Counted from the first letter of the stretch, positions 8,617 to 21,260 are shown. The stretch is DNA of 64,000 nucleotides from Arsenophonus sp052174495 (GCA_052174495.1 JBQMRR010000007.1:62001-126000), one strand, 5' to 3'. Notes: a model not told the origin generated them from the sequence alone. Numbers and translations are program-made.

Positions 8617-11600
8617 AACTCCGTATTTATTGATAATGAATTTCTTTTTGGTCATTCAAAATGATCCACCAATAACCTACACGTTTCGAATCCATGTTAC
8701 TTTGATGTAAATACCGAGGCGATAGTGTCCTTCTGCGCTATCCCATTGGAGTACGCATACCTAATTGTTCTCCTGTATTGTAAGTTAACCAGAAACGCGA
8801 GTACGCCGGTGGGCCTAGACACTTAAGCAGTTTATTGTGATGGAATGGCATGAGACTGGACTGATTGATAACTTTGATAAGTTTTACCACAATCTAATTA
8901 TCAAGTAAAACAAAAACAACTGAAACCGAGTAGACGGGTTATGTAAAATCCGGATGTGGTCAAACTAGTTGCACATTTTCACAGAGCAGATCCAGTTTAT
9001 TTGTGATGGATAGCGATGCTATTTAAAAAAGTTTGAAATAGCAGGAGAAGATTGTTATCTGTATTAACGAACAGGTATAACGAACAATGATGGCTGCTTT
9101 TAACTTATCCGGGAAAAGCATGAGAAAATTATCAGTGTACAGGTTTTTATGCCTATAAAGCGACTCCTATGGAGAGATCTTGAGGATGGGATGAAAATAA
9201 AAGTTTTTACACGGAGTTATAACTCACTGAGCACAGAAATTATAACAATTGACAAGAGATCGCGTTGGAGTTTAAAGCCAATTACAGTAAAATAAGGATA
9301 ATGAGCAACGCCTAAACAAAGCGGAAGAGTCTCTAACTGACGCAGAAAATTTTTGCCTAAATTCTACGCTATAATTCATAGCCAGCGCGTATTATAAAAA
9401 GCGAGAATAACAATAGAACATAGAACATACAGACGAAAGCGGTATACGAGGTTGGAATGGCTCTCACCTGGTGTATCGCTAGCGTGGTTAATGAACACTG
9501 GTGCGATGGTAACTAAAATTCTGGCTTGACAGTCTCTAATCACCTGCAGCAATAATGACGAGCACGTTATACGAATGTCACCTTGCGGCCATTAATTGAT
9601 AAAGATATTATTAATGCCGAATTAGTCAATGATTGTATAATGAAAACTGCAAATAGCTTGAAGTTAATGAAGGTTCTGCCTGTTGTAAATGGTCAAATTT
9701 AAGTTGCTGCATCGGTAGGGATTCCTCTCCAACTCTAGAAGATGGAGAGACTCAATGGACCGTTATCAATATTGAAATTAAAAGTCTCTCGGAATAAGAT
9801 TATTGAATAGTTTATTATTGCTCAGTATCTGGGCAATGTTGCCTGGATGGTCAGTTGACGCTTGACTCAGGACGGACTGAATAAAGTGCAGGAAAAAAAA
9901 TGAGAGGAAGAAGCGCTGTTTGATTGCTTACTATGATCACCAAGTCCAGTAAGGGGACGGGACAGACTGAGCGATTTTTCTGCGTTAATCTAGCTGTATT
10001 GGTATCGTCAGAAATCAACTCACTTATTACAGGTTGAATAACCGATAACCGGAGAAGCAGGTAAAATTCTTCCTGATTGTTGATTTATTAGGCAAACCCT
10101 CCTTCCCGGCAGATATAGCTATTCGGTTAAAGTCTCATGCCATGACGCTCCGCTCTCTTTGACCCATCATGCGTAGTCTAGATCTTTAGGGGGAATATTC
10201 TGTGAAGTTAACTTAATCATCTGGGTCATGAAAAGGCCAGAGCATCTTTAGTGATTACGCTAAAGATGGCATCAGTGTTATCTGGTTTTTTAGCATCTGG
10301 ATCTATTCCTCTAAAGCGATCTGTAACGATGCGTATCCAATTTTTACCGGTGTATGATCAGGGGGGGTTGCTAGCCGTTGTGTTGGTCCTAAAAAGCCTA
10401 TATCAATCTGAATAGATGACGCTGGAAAATCATACCATTTGTCTAAATGTGTAGAATAACAAGAATAAGATTCGGATCGATAATCATATTCAGTGGGTGA
10501 CAAAAACACCAAGAACATTACCTTGGATTTTAGAAGGTTATTTAAGAATACACGACCGGCGGTAAATTTAGTATAAACCGAAAAGTAGACGAGGATTTTT
10601 GTTTGCATGCTGAAAGCGAATTAGGAAATAATTTATTGGGGGGTTAACTCTATTTTCTTCATGTTTTAGGCAATGTGGGGACAGAGGGTAAATACGCATA
10701 AAAAGATGCAATAAACTTTTGGACGGAGAGATCACCTCATAATTTGCTAATATGAGGTGGCTTTTCGCCGTAAAGCAAAAATCAAGGGTTATTTTAACAG
10801 CTAAAAACAAAATTAAAAAACTTTTTTGAATCTTGCTGGTTAAGTCCAGGAAAGTAGTTTGCAAAACTAATAACTCAATACTCAATAATTTTAATACGGT
10901 ATTCGACATATGTCTCGCTGTGGCGAGACGTTATTTAAAAATTACTTTAATCCGGATCAATTCCAAACTGATGGCATTGCGTAAAATTTTCTACGGCAAA
11001 CCTTTAGCACTATCGGTAACGTAAATGCCAATACGCACAAAACCATTATGATAATTTATATTGCCTCGAAGTTTGTCACTATCGGTATAGCGATAGTCTG
11101 TTCCTGAACCGTTTCGATGTACGGAGCAATATAACTTGGCCGGTTAGAATGTATATCAGAAACTGACTTATGAGCAGCATTAAAGTATAAATAGCGATAT
11201 ACCTATATTGATGGTAACGCTTGCAGTCGCCGTAAAGTCTTCCGCGTATATTTTAAATCCTTTAGTAGACTAGATGTCGTATTCTTCTCTGTGGAAAGAG
11301 CGCGGTTGGTTGATTAGATGCTTGGCCAGCGCGTTTTGTAAAAAATTCGCTGGATGGCAGGATGAGATATTTATGCCAAGTGAAAAAAGAAAGATGAGTA
11401 ATAAATAATGAGGTAAGCAAGCAAAAGCCCAAGCAGATATGCGTATTCCGCTGGTGGTACCTGGATTAGTGCTGCAAAACAAGCACCGTCACCGACAGAA
11501 ACCCTTTGCTTACAGCTCGATGTGTAAATGGTGAAAACTATCAATATTTATTAAGGGGCACAGATAATAAAAGTAGCGGTACGGGTCTGTTTTTACAGCG

Positions 11601-14600
11601 TACCTTTCTGAGTTTATAAAACTAGCGTAGTTGCTGGTTGTCGCCTAGTTCGTGCGACCACAATGCTGACCAGGTATTTTATCAGTTATAGCATGCTATG
11701 ACACATACTGTTTGGTTAAATAAACTTTAAAATCTCCTACAGCATTAATAAGGAGAATTTACTAGAGTTTATTATATACTTGGTGTCGATTGCTATAATG
11801 AGATTTTACTAAGGTGGAGCACAAGATATCACTGTGTGGTTTAATCGCCAAAGCGACTAAACACTAGTTTTACTTTTTAACCACTAACTGATGGCTTAGA
11901 GTTTTCTTTACATGCCGTATAGGTGTTGAACCATGTGTCAACGAGAAGGATGGGACGCTGTAAAGCGCTATCAATGGTCTTTGGCTTGGCTTGATGTGCA
12001 GAACTTTGTGCTTCATTCACTGCGCTGAAAGGTAATATCAAGGAAGGCTTTAATCATCTCCAACCGCCTGGCGATACTTTTTAAGTGGTTTCTTGAAGGA
12101 ATATAACGTCCGCCGGTTTATCTAATAGCCGGGAAGATAAGAATTGGGCAAGCGCACTTGATCTCCATGTAATCGCCACACTCCAGCAGTAGACTATCAA
12201 GTTTATCCGACCAGTAGACAGTGCTTTGGTCCATCAAAATTGTCTACGCGATAAGAAGAGGATGCAACCGAACTACTTGCACTTACCGGATGCAGTTATT
12301 AAAAATACCTGCATTTAGCAATAGCTGTAGTGCAAGATATAGAGATGTTGTCGTCCTTGGTCAATTAGTCTAGTGGAGGTTATTCAAAACATGGCGTTGA
12401 CATGGTTTTAACCCTTACAACTTTCCTCCTTTTCTCGCATAGAGAAAGTGGTATTGTCTGATTGGAAAGTTAATCGGATCTAATGTAGTCAGGAAGGAAG
12501 GTACTCTATTGCTTAGATGTATACGCCCTAAGCAGATCTGCATTGGGTTATCAGATTCTGATCTTTACATGGTTAAGATATTAATCTGTGATTTTATGTG
12601 GATTTATCACGACGGGAGTGGTGATAACCGGACATGATGCAGACCAAGGTTACTAAAACCGACACCAATATCTTTCTGCTGGCAGCAATATGTTGTCTGG
12701 CCTAGTATAGCAAGGACTTTTGCGCGATCGTTGCCGGTATTATTTGATTAAAAGTACGGGCTGGTGCGGCCGGTTAATGTAGTAATCCTTAACAGCGATG
12801 CCCTGCGCGCTGTTCCAAATTTAAAAAGCAATGATCTCGCGATTCTACGTTACTGTCTCAAAGTCATTCTAGCTGACAGAAAACTCATCTCGTAAGCGAA
12901 TTAGGCAGATGGACTGCAGGAAAGTGGCTAAGGTATTGGCTAAATCAGAGCAGCTTCCAGTTGTGATAAAAGAAAGGAGTGCTGGTGCGAAAGTAGAGAA
13001 CTGTGATAAACCAACCATCTTACCTACCTCTATATATATCACCTTTGTCAATAGTGAGCAGTGACCTGTTGATTAATAAGATGTACTTTGATCTAGGTGT
13101 AGAGGAGAGAAACGTATAACGTTAACACTGACCCGTACGAGGATTTATCGTGCCAACAGAGTTAAAGCGCTAGAGGGAGATCCGGTACTGACGGCACCGT
13201 TGATAGCTTGATATGAGCTTGTCTTAACTAGGGAAATAAACTTAATGAATAATACCCCATTGCAATATCTACTTTTTCAGTGATGCGCGGGATTTTGATC
13301 GGAAGACGTAATGAGTGAAGTTCGTATTTACGTTAGATGAATGCGAAGGGAGGTGGGTATAAGATAAGGCGAATTTACTTATAGACGATAGCATGATGCC
13401 GACGATCCTCTTGTATCTGTTTACTGATAGATACGCTGAGGTTTTTAATAGTTTTCTGGATAGCGGACAATTACTAATTGTGATAAGGTTGGTTCATGTC
13501 TGTGATTGCTATTATGAAAAAAAAGTGGGGGTACCCAGAATATTAGTGTGAGTAAAACCTACCACATGAGGCGCTGCCTGCCTTTCTGGATGCGTGATTA
13601 ATTAGTCAATTCATTGCTAGAGGTAGGAGCCGCGAGATGCTACTTGCTTAGCTAGGCTATATTTAGCTGAAACAAGTGCACGTCTGAGGCTTAATGATAG
13701 ATAGTGCGCATCTGTTTATCTTTAAATGGCATTTAAAGGGAATTTAAAATACTAAAAACCTACATTAAGGAAATTTATTCGCTAAACCCCACCAGAAAAG
13801 ATACCTGACAATGCTTACTGGTGTGTGGGGCTGTACTATTTGATGCAGAAAGTTTCCTGTCTTTGTTGCCATTGCAACAAAAGCCGCTGGGCTGTATAGT
13901 CTCGAAAATCATTATAAGAAACGTTGACGAAAGCAAATTTCTCAAACATTGCGCATTTTTCGCGTGATGCCAAGTAAGCCGTATAGAACTTCAGTGTTAG
14001 CATTAACTATTACTATATTATGCGACCGGTATTGCACCTAGTTAGAGCATTTTATAACTGGCTGATGTCATCCGGTCTAGAGCAAGGCAAGGATCTCTTA
14101 ACGGTTGTTGAGACTGATCAATTTTTGGCTTTGGTAGGGAGACTATATCGTGACTATAGGAACTCGGTTTTGTGAGATTAGTTTTAGATTCCATGCCAAG
14201 TAGGTGTTTGATCGAAGAACTTAGTATTCGGTCTAACGCTGATCACGTATGGAAGAGAGTTGCTGTCGTGATTACTATATCGAGGTAGTTTTTGACGAGT
14301 TATTTTGTACGTGTTGAATATTGTAAATGCTTGTTAAACGAACTGCTAGGTGTCCCCGTGGATGATATCTACTTACCCGGGAGTATTATACGAATAGTAG
14401 ATAGACTTTTATAATGAAAAATTACCTAGATATCCTTCTTAGTGAGTCTCATATTAACTGAGTCACTAACTATCACGCAGCACTGTGACTCTATCATCAG
14501 TGAGTGTATCAGGCAAACTAAGGAGCTAATAATAACGGTGTTTGTACCGGAACAAAAGGTCGATATTACACTGCAAATCACCTCCCAATACTTTTAATAA

Positions 14601-14860
14601 TCCAAAATTTGTATCCGCAAGATGTTCAAACAACTTTACACCGCAAAACCGAATGAAAACTATTTTGCTTTCGCTTTTTAGCGAGTGCTATTTAGGATAA
14701 ACAGGCTGAAGAATTATGTTATAAAAAGTCTGTTAATACCAGTCAGTAGTGAAAACTGAGCCATTGCTGATAGCGTCACATGGTTTTAAAAGGGTGTGCC
14801 TAGATTGTTGCTTTTCTCGCAGAAAAATTTGTAGCACCTTTATATTTTAATTATTTTAAT
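8617..14860. other. ORF-less, GC-richer stretch of unknown origin
   Basis: About 6.2 kb without any open frame that I can assign. By eye it is clearly richer in G and C than the rest of the intergenic DNA and does not share the repeat families seen elsewhere. Scattered readable peptides (for example FITTGVVITGHDADQGY near 12,605) suggest pseudogenes inactivated more recently than their surroundings, or DNA of foreign origin such as a prophage. I could not name any of them with confidence. Confidence 0.4.
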
Positions 14861-15039
14861 TTAAAACAATTCTCTTCAGGTTAATAATTTAGTAAATAAA
14901 ACGACTCCACACCATGGGATATACTCAGACATATTTTAATCAATTAATATAACTTGTTCATGTTTAAAATTTAGAATTTTACATATAATTCATCAGAATT
15001 TTACATATAAATCATTAGTTGTAAACTTTATTAGGTAAT

Positions 15040-15930
15040 AGTGACTAATTTCATGCTCGCTGGCAAACGATTTCCTATCATTTAGTATTCATCTGAATAA
15101 AGGATGAGCTCTTATCTAGAATCAGTTCAAGAAAATAGCTAACACACTCTATATTAAGTTGTTCAAGAATCTCATCGCTCACATGAATATCTCCCCTTTT
15201 GTCAATCTCCAATAATTAAGACCGCAATTCGTTTTTCTTTTTATCTTCTTTTCCCACGTTTCTACGTTTTCTATGTAGAATACAATTCTTTCCTTTAAAT
15301 GATTTTCAGGAAAATATTTTGTCGATTTTAAAATACACTTAGTGTATTTAAGTTAGCTATTGCTGTTGAAGAAAAAACAGTGACACCCCATCTAAATGCT
15401 ATTTTAAATCAATGCTTATTTATTTTTGTTAATTCCAGTAAAGTCAATCTATTCAATATACATTTTAGATAATTAAATCATTTATCTTTGTGATGTAGTT
15501 TTAAAAGAGGACTTCTAGTACGTTTGTTAAATCTTTTTCTGTAATTGGAGGATTTTCAATAATATCACTGCAACCCTAATGAACCACACAGTGGATAAAA
15601 TGCTCACTGTGTGAATATAGGCAGAATAAAGTGGAATGAGTTGCTTCAATACATACAATAAGATCATCCTACAGCTTAATCAACCCAACTAATAAGATGC
15701 AGCTTTAGATGTTGGTAGAGAAATAAGAAAAATTTCTTTAATCTGTATGACTCGTTGCTTTCATAACAATCACTGCATCGAAAATCCTTCATACATAGTG
15801 TAGAAATTTCTATAGGCTATCTTTGATAAGATAGCCTGAATTATCCATACTTTCCTTAAAACACTTTTCGACATAGGACATAGAAAAATAATTCTATCAA
15901 TGAATTACAAGATAAATCTATTTACTTTTA
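15040..15930 (-). mobile_element. IS1595-family transposase relic
   Basis: Aligns by eye with the copy at 50.2-51.3 kb in the same orientation. Shared blocks include AGAATCTCATCGCTCACATG against AGAATTTCATTGCTTATATA, and a long match around 15,560-15,790. The transposase is unreadable except in short stretches. I do not see clear terminal repeats, so the ends are approximate. Confidence 0.6.
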
Positions 15931-15963
15931 ATTAATTGCTCACAAGTTTGAATTTTGTATGCG

Positions 15964-17345
15964 AGATTAGTAAATTGCCAGATGATGATTAGGCTACACT
16001 ACGCTTGATGCTTCATAAATCTATTTCCCATTCCTCAATTGGACATTGTTTACCATCACATGATCAGCAGATCTGGCTCATTAGCCACTTCTAGCTCTTT
16101 TGAGCAGATAGGAATACCTGAAATACCATTAAAAGGGTGTTTTTCAAAGGACACTGCTTTACGAATCCCTTTTATAGGGATCAGTGTCGCAAAGTTAATT
16201 TAATTGAATTCATAATTATTATTGAGCCCCAATGCTTGATAGGAAGTTATAGAATGCTAGCTATTTTCTCATTCTTTCTTCAACTTTTTTATCGCTACAG
16301 AATACACTGAAAACCTTGTCAATAAAACATCATGGCTTTATTATGGTATAGTGGCCCTCTTATAGACCGATCTATCGCAAGTAACCCTTAATTCAGTAGT
16401 ATGCTTTTTAGGAATGAAGGCAGTACATTAGCTGTTTATGTACCTAATAGGGTTACTGCTAGGTATCCGGAACCATCTTTGCTATTAAATTCCAAAAACT
16501 AATGCTATCATATTTCCATCTCAACAAGTCTGAGAGATACCATTAAACTTCAGGCTTACAGGTAATTAAGAAGTTTTTTCCAATACGCTTCTAACTCTTT
16601 ATAACCATATTCAAGCGCGACGAACTCCTTACGTTCATAGTCTAGTAAGGCTCATATGTCCAAGCAAGAAAAGGCGATTATCTTGCTTAACAGCATAACA
16701 TATGCCATCAGCCTAGAAATAAATGTAACACGTATCGTTTAAATCACGTAGCTACTATTTTATATACTCTTAAGGTGTTGTTGTTTTAATCTGCTAATAG
16801 TTTACCGATAGCAGATCATGTTCTTTTTGCTGAGAAGGGATATAATAGTTTCGTAAAAATTACCGGTGGAAATAATTCGAGGTATACAGCCATGCTCGCG
16901 ATTCTTTATCTTTTGCACGCTAAAGGAAAGCGTGCTAGCAAGCAAGCTATTGAAGCATATTTAGTGCCACTAAGGGTTTCTCACCTGACTTTTTAGATAA
17001 CTTTAATCTCAATATTCTCAGTACTTATTTTTCTATGGTTCACTATAGAAAAACTATTACAGTCGACAGCATGGGCGAATCCTATTGACAAGGTAGTATT
17101 GAGCATGCATCGCAGTATATCTTGGAGCTCTTCCTTAACAGCGGTGCTATCAGCTACCTCTCACTATTACGGATTCGTTAATATAATGGATCAGAGTAAT
17201 ATTCAATTCGGGAATAACCTTGTAGACTAGAGTTTTTATAGAATATCACCTCCTTTGTTGTTGATATTATCCATAAAATTGATCAGCAAAACATACCATC
17301 GCCATCATCTCTAAAACTACATACACTTAGAGATGAACATAACTC
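15964..17345 (-). mobile_element. IS256-family element, degenerate full-length relic
   Basis: Left end near GAGATTAGTAAATTGCC, then TAGGCTACACTACGCTTGAT and CTTCATAAATCTATT, the terminal blocks common to this family. The right end on the minus strand is GAGTTATGTTCATCTCTAAG. Collinear with the copies at 745, 35,288 and 54,089. About 1.38 kb, no open frame. Confidence 0.75.
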
Positions 17346-17740
17346 ATAAATCAGATACAAAGAGCATTAAGGAAAGTTTACAAATAAGAGCTATTAGCTA
17401 ATATTATGATTGATTTTAGTCATCCAAATTGTTGTAACAATACGAAATCAGCTTAAAGTAACTGAAATATTGATAATTAAATATGTCATAGTGAAGAACA
17501 ATTATTCTGGTAATAATGATTAAAAATTATCTTTTAGAGTAAAGTTAAGATATAACTAAAAGAAAATGCTAGTATATGTTAGAAGTATAATAGACATCTG
17601 CATTGGTTGGTAAGATAGTGAGAAATTATTACATCATTTGGATGAAACTATTTGAGTACTCCATAAAAGCGTATAATTAATGTTAATAAGGACATGAATT
17701 GACCTTACATATATTTAATTAATTATTATGTTTACCTTGA
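17346..17740. other. Featureless AT-rich intergenic DNA
   Basis: Between an IS256 relic and gpmA. I see no gene, repeat or structured element. Confidence 0.4.
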
Positions 17741-17777
17741 TTAGCAACACCTATTAAATTTTATCAGTTATTTCATC

Positions 17778-18476
17778 TTAATCAGCAAGATAGTAATATT
17801 TGATAGGTTTTATATTTTCATCAAATTCATAGATAAGTGGAACGGCGGTTGGAATATTAAGTTCAAGGATTTCATCTTCACTCATCTTATTCAGATGTTT
17901 AACTAAACCTCGTAATGAATTACCGTGAGCTGTAATAATCACTTTTTCACCTTTAGCAACTCTAGGTTTAATCACCCCTTCCCAATAGGGAAGAACACGT
18001 TCAATTGTGGTAGATAGGCTTTCAGTAGTAGGAATTTCTGATGGGTTTAAATTTGCATAACGAGGATCATTACCGGGGTAACGAGGATCATCTTTGGTTA
18101 ATTCTGGAGGTGTAATTTTAAAACTACGACGCCATAGTTTAACTTGATAATCACCATATTTTGCTGCAGTTTCTGCTTTATCTAAACCTTGCAACGCACC
18201 ATAATGGCGTTCATTGAGCCGCCAATTTTTTTCAACTGTTAACCACTGTTCATCTATTTGGTCTAAAATATTCCACAATGTGTGAATAGCACGTTTTAAA
18301 AGAGAGGTATAAGCATAATCAAAAACAAAACCTTCTTTTTTTAATAGATGTCCTGCGTATATCGCTTCTTCGCGGCCTTTATTGGAAAGTTCAATATCAG
18401 TCCAACCCGTAAACCGGTTTTCTTTATTCCATTTGCTTTCCCCGTGTCTTATCAGAACTAGTTTAGTTATTAGCAT
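17778..18476 (-). CDS. gpmA: 2,3-bisphosphoglycerate-dependent phosphoglycerate mutase
   Basis: Glycolytic and gluconeogenic interconversion of 3- and 2-phosphoglycerate through a phosphohistidine. The histidine phosphatase signature LIRHGESKWN holds the phospho-acceptor His11; FTGWTDIELS, RLNERHYGALQGLDKAE and the second active-site His in ITAHGNSLRGL are all present. The protein is 232 residues against about 250 in enterobacteria: it ends YYLAD with TAA where the family continues for about 18 residues. Past the stop, minus-strand DNA at 17,735-17,777 still encodes DEITDK in the old frame and VANQGK in another, so the missing tail is a visible fossil. The flexible tail is not part of the core fold, so activity is likely retained. 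Surrounded by IS relics; monocistronic. Confidence 0.96.
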   Translation of the reverse strand: MLITKLVLIRHGESKWNKENRFTGWTDIELSNKGREEAIYAGHLLKKEGFVFDYAYTSLLKRAIHTLWNILDQIDEQWLTVEKNWRLNERHYGALQGLDKAETAAKYGDYQVKLWRRSFKITPPELTKDDPRYPGNDPRYANLNPSEIPTTESLSTTIERVLPYWEGVIKPRVAKGEKVIITAHGNSLRGLVKHLNKMSEDEILELNIPTAVPLIYEFDENIKPIKYYYLAD

Positions 18477-18779
18477 AACTTAAACTCCTATATAGTAGAT
18501 TCATTAAATTGATCTGAATTATTATATTATCTATATAACTAGATACTAATCAATTAGCAGGTGATTTTAAATTTTTAAGTAAGAACTACCCTTAGTTAAA
18601 GCTGATTACCATAGATTTATCAATAACTCAATGATCATAAAATTTTTTATATCGATTTGATAAAGTTATAGCCATAAATAAGTAGAAAGTTTCTATATCT
18701 ATTGTTTCTAGAGTGCTTATCTAGAAAAACTTGCGTAGAATGAGTTTTAATATTTCTATTAAAGTTGAGAACTTAATAT
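18477..18779. other. Divergent intergenic region gpmA/ribE
   Basis: About 300 bases that must carry both promoters. It is AT-rich and I could not single out a convincing -35/-10 pair. No FMN-type leader is recognisable before ribE. Confidence 0.4.
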
Positions 18780-19430
18780 ATGTTTACAGGCATTGTAAAA
18801 GGAAAAGGAACATTAGTTGCGGTGGAAGATAGCGTTAATTTTCGTACTTATACCGTCAAATTCTCTAATGAATTACTAAAAGGTTTAGAAACAGGTGCCT
18901 CTGTTGCTAACAATGGATGCTGTTTAACTGTTACCCATATTAATGATGATAAAGTAAGTTTCGATTTAATAAAGGAGACTTTGCGCCTGACAAATTTAGG
19001 TAGTTTAAAACTAGGCGATATGATTAATTTAGAAAGATCAGCAAAATATGGTGATGAAATTGGTGGTCATGTCATGTCGGGCCACATTATTATTACCGCT
19101 GAAATAGCCAAAATTTTTAAATCTAAAAATAATCTGCAAATTTGGTTTCATGTGAATAATAAGAAATTAATGAAATATATTTTACATAAAGGGTTTATTG
19201 GTGTTGATGGAATTAGCTTAACAATAGCAGAAGTGATCAATAATCGTTTTTGTGTTCATCTGATCCAAGAAACCATTACGCGTACTACAATTTCAGAAAA
19301 ACGTCTTGGGGAAAAAGTTAATATTGAAATTGATACCCATACTCAAGCAGTAGTTGATACTGTTGAACGGGTGATGTATAAGAAATATAATGATAAAATG
19401 CATTTTAAAAAGATTGTTACGCTATTTTAA
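18780..19430 (+). CDS. ribE: Riboflavin synthase, alpha chain
   Basis: Final step of riboflavin synthesis: dismutation of two 6,7-dimethyl-8-ribityllumazine molecules. The 216-residue product has both lumazine-binding repeats. Repeat 1 begins MFTGIVKGKG and carries NGCCLTVTHI and FDLIKETLRLTNLG. Repeat 2 includes GDEIGGHVMSGHI, FIGVDGISLTIAEV and the HLIQETITRTT segment. The last about 15 residues are divergent. The stop codon sits two bases before the terminus of an IS256 relic. Keeping this enzyme implies the organism still makes riboflavin, plausibly for its host, but the other rib genes are not in this window. Confidence 0.96.
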   Translation: MFTGIVKGKGTLVAVEDSVNFRTYTVKFSNELLKGLETGASVANNGCCLTVTHINDDKVSFDLIKETLRLTNLGSLKLGDMINLERSAKYGDEIGGHVMSGHIIITAEIAKIFKSKNNLQIWFHVNNKKLMKYILHKGFIGVDGISLTIAEVINNRFCVHLIQETITRTTISEKRLGEKVNIEIDTHTQAVVDTVERVMYKKYNDKMHFKKIVTLF

Positions 19431-19431
19431 T

Positions 19432-19690
19432 GAGTTATCCTTATTTCTGAAGTATAGGATTTTAGAAATGGTGGCGTATCCTACTGAATTGATTTCGTAA
19501 ATGATTTCAACAGTATAGCTATGATATACCATGAAAATCTACCCTACAGGTATTTGCAAAACTAAATATTACTTCTGTTTCATTGCATAAGCTTATCCGT
19601 AATTGTGCTCTAGGCAGTTGATAATCAGCGATCTTGAGACGGAGCTCGAATCCATGCTGCAATAACCTGCTAAAAACCGCTTTGATGCTT
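19432..19690 (+). mobile_element. IS256-family 5' fragment
   Basis: Opens with GAGTTATCCTTATTTCTGAA, the transposase-proximal terminus of the IS256 relics, and aligns with the first 260 bases of the copy at 38.4 kb (blocks GGTATTTGCAAAACTAAATATTAC and ATAAGCTTATCCGTAATTG seen there in mutated form). It is cut off by the IS91 relic. Confidence 0.7.
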
Positions 19691-21000
19691 AAGGAATTAA
19701 ATTGCTATTAAGTGAAAAGCAAAAGTCATTCATTTTTCTAAAAAGAGATAGAATTCATTTACTGAGTCTATTGTAAGTTAGATTTCATTGGAGTGTGTAT
19801 TCTTCGATCTAATGCGCTAATTTTAGTGATATTAACTCTAGGTTTAGCTTAATAAACCCTCATTTTTCTATTTTTTATCTATTTCTTTTTGATAACAATT
19901 CTGTTTGCCTGCTCAGGCAGGCTTGAGTGTCGATAAAAAGTACTATTTTCTCAGTACAGAATGCATTTATCGAATCTATGCGTAGAAATATTTTCATTAG
20001 ATCAGAAAATCTGCTTTTCCGGTTTTTGGAAGCCATCGGTACAGCGTCTTATACATCTTTAAGAATAATGTGATTCGCATTGACGATTCGACAAGAAACC
20101 ATAGTAACGCATAATCTTAATGCTCACCAAAATATCGCTAATATAATGTCCAATCATTTTTCCTATGACAAGATCTCTGCTGGTACTTACTTAGTCTGGT
20201 AGTCATAGTAATAATGTACAATCATTCTCCTCTAAGGAATACCACATTTTAACGCAGATACTTGGATAATGTTTTATCGTCAGAGATCTTTTACTCTATA
20301 CCACGGGCCTTTTATTTTTTTAAGAAAGCAGACCTTCCAATAACCGTTGCCCCTACTGCCCCCGTTAGATAACGTTGCTACAGTTTTCTGGCGCAGATAT
20401 GTTAAAGATTAAGAAAAGATTACTGGGATTTATCAGCCATCGCTGTCATGAATTAGTCTAATAATAGCATCTTACCAGATTTTTCGATCGTTATTTTTTA
20501 AAGAATAGCTTATGCTATAGTATGTTTAATGTCTTAATTGTTATGAGTGATGGAGACATGAGTATGCGAATATTTATTGAATTGTTAACTATAACTGCAG
20601 AAGGCAGAAAGATATCAATTCTATACTCTGTTTGTGTGTCAACTGCAAGATAGTAAAATGGTATATCGGCGCAAAATAGAGCATCGATTAACGGCTAATT
20701 TTTGTCAAAAAAAAAGCTAAAGAAGATAGGTGGATGGTAAAAGTAATCTGTTATAAGTTGCAGTCAGGTAAAATTTGCACTTGTTGTGCTAACCAGTGCT
20801 CGGTGCTTTAATTCCGTATGAACTGTAAGTTTTTGACTTATAGATTTGGCAGAAAAACGGGCAATGAGAACATTGAGGAGAGAAACAGTAATATCATTGG
20901 ATACTTAAATAGTATAAATGCTACAGACAAGGATTTGCTTAATAGATAGGAGACGAGTCCCCAAGTTAACACTTTTAGCCTATTTTTAGGAAATTTACTC
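19691..21000 (-). mobile_element. IS91-family transposase relic
   Basis: Minus-strand translation through stops reads, in order: LAQQVQILPDCNLQ (after the Cys-rich region), LTFTxP-like and FFFDKN segments, HVSITH, NVVFLR, then KIMRYYGFLSNRQ and NAFCTEK. This is the order of IS91-type Y2 rolling-circle transposases: zinc ribbon, LPDC, HPH-like motif, RYYGFLxNR and C-terminal Cys motif. A homologous relic lies at 57.4-58.7 kb. No frame remains open. Confidence 0.65.
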
Positions 21001-21260
21001 CAGTCATCATCAATGGTGAAAGTATTTTAGTTAGATAGAAAGCTATTATACATCTGGGTATCGTTGCAGAGAAAAAGAAATTAAAAATCGCTATTGCTGC
21101 CCGCTTTCATCAGGTCTATTAGACTAATTATCTTTATGTTTATCTCCTGGATTAAAGGAGATGGAGATTATCCTCTGTTCTATATAGGTAATGAATTCAT
21201 CAGAAAGGGTACTATTAGTCATCTGTCTTCAATGTAGTTATATCCAGAATCATCATCTTA
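21000..21260 (+). pseudogene. Possible phage antirepressor fragment
   Basis: The frame reads PVIINGESILV, then a helix-like stretch (EKKKLKIAIAARF), then YLYVYLL. A similar broken peptide is found on the minus strand at 34.47-34.75 kb. The order resembles the P22_AR_N antirepressor domain (VxxDGExxVxMKPICexLGI, KRIKSHPVLS). Identification is weak because every motif is damaged. Confidence 0.3.

Noticed and set aside
8660..8720. TTTCGAATCC, similar to a tRNA T-loop
   Set aside because: No cloverleaf can be folded around it; it lies near the IS256 palindrome. No other tRNA candidates were seen.
10303..10608. 101-codon minus-strand open stretch with IQIDIGFLGPTQ, reminiscent of LpxR-type outer-membrane lipid A deacylases
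   Set aside because: Only one short motif fits, with no support from its neighbours; this can occur by chance in a GC-richer fossil region.
10568..10909. 113-codon minus-strand open stretch
   Set aside because: Hydrophobic, with biased low-complexity composition and no recognisable motif or ribosome binding site.
13550..13620. HEALPAFLDA peptide resembling the N-terminal linker of a phage integrase
   Set aside because: No catalytic Arg/His/Tyr motifs of a tyrosine recombinase could be found downstream in any frame.
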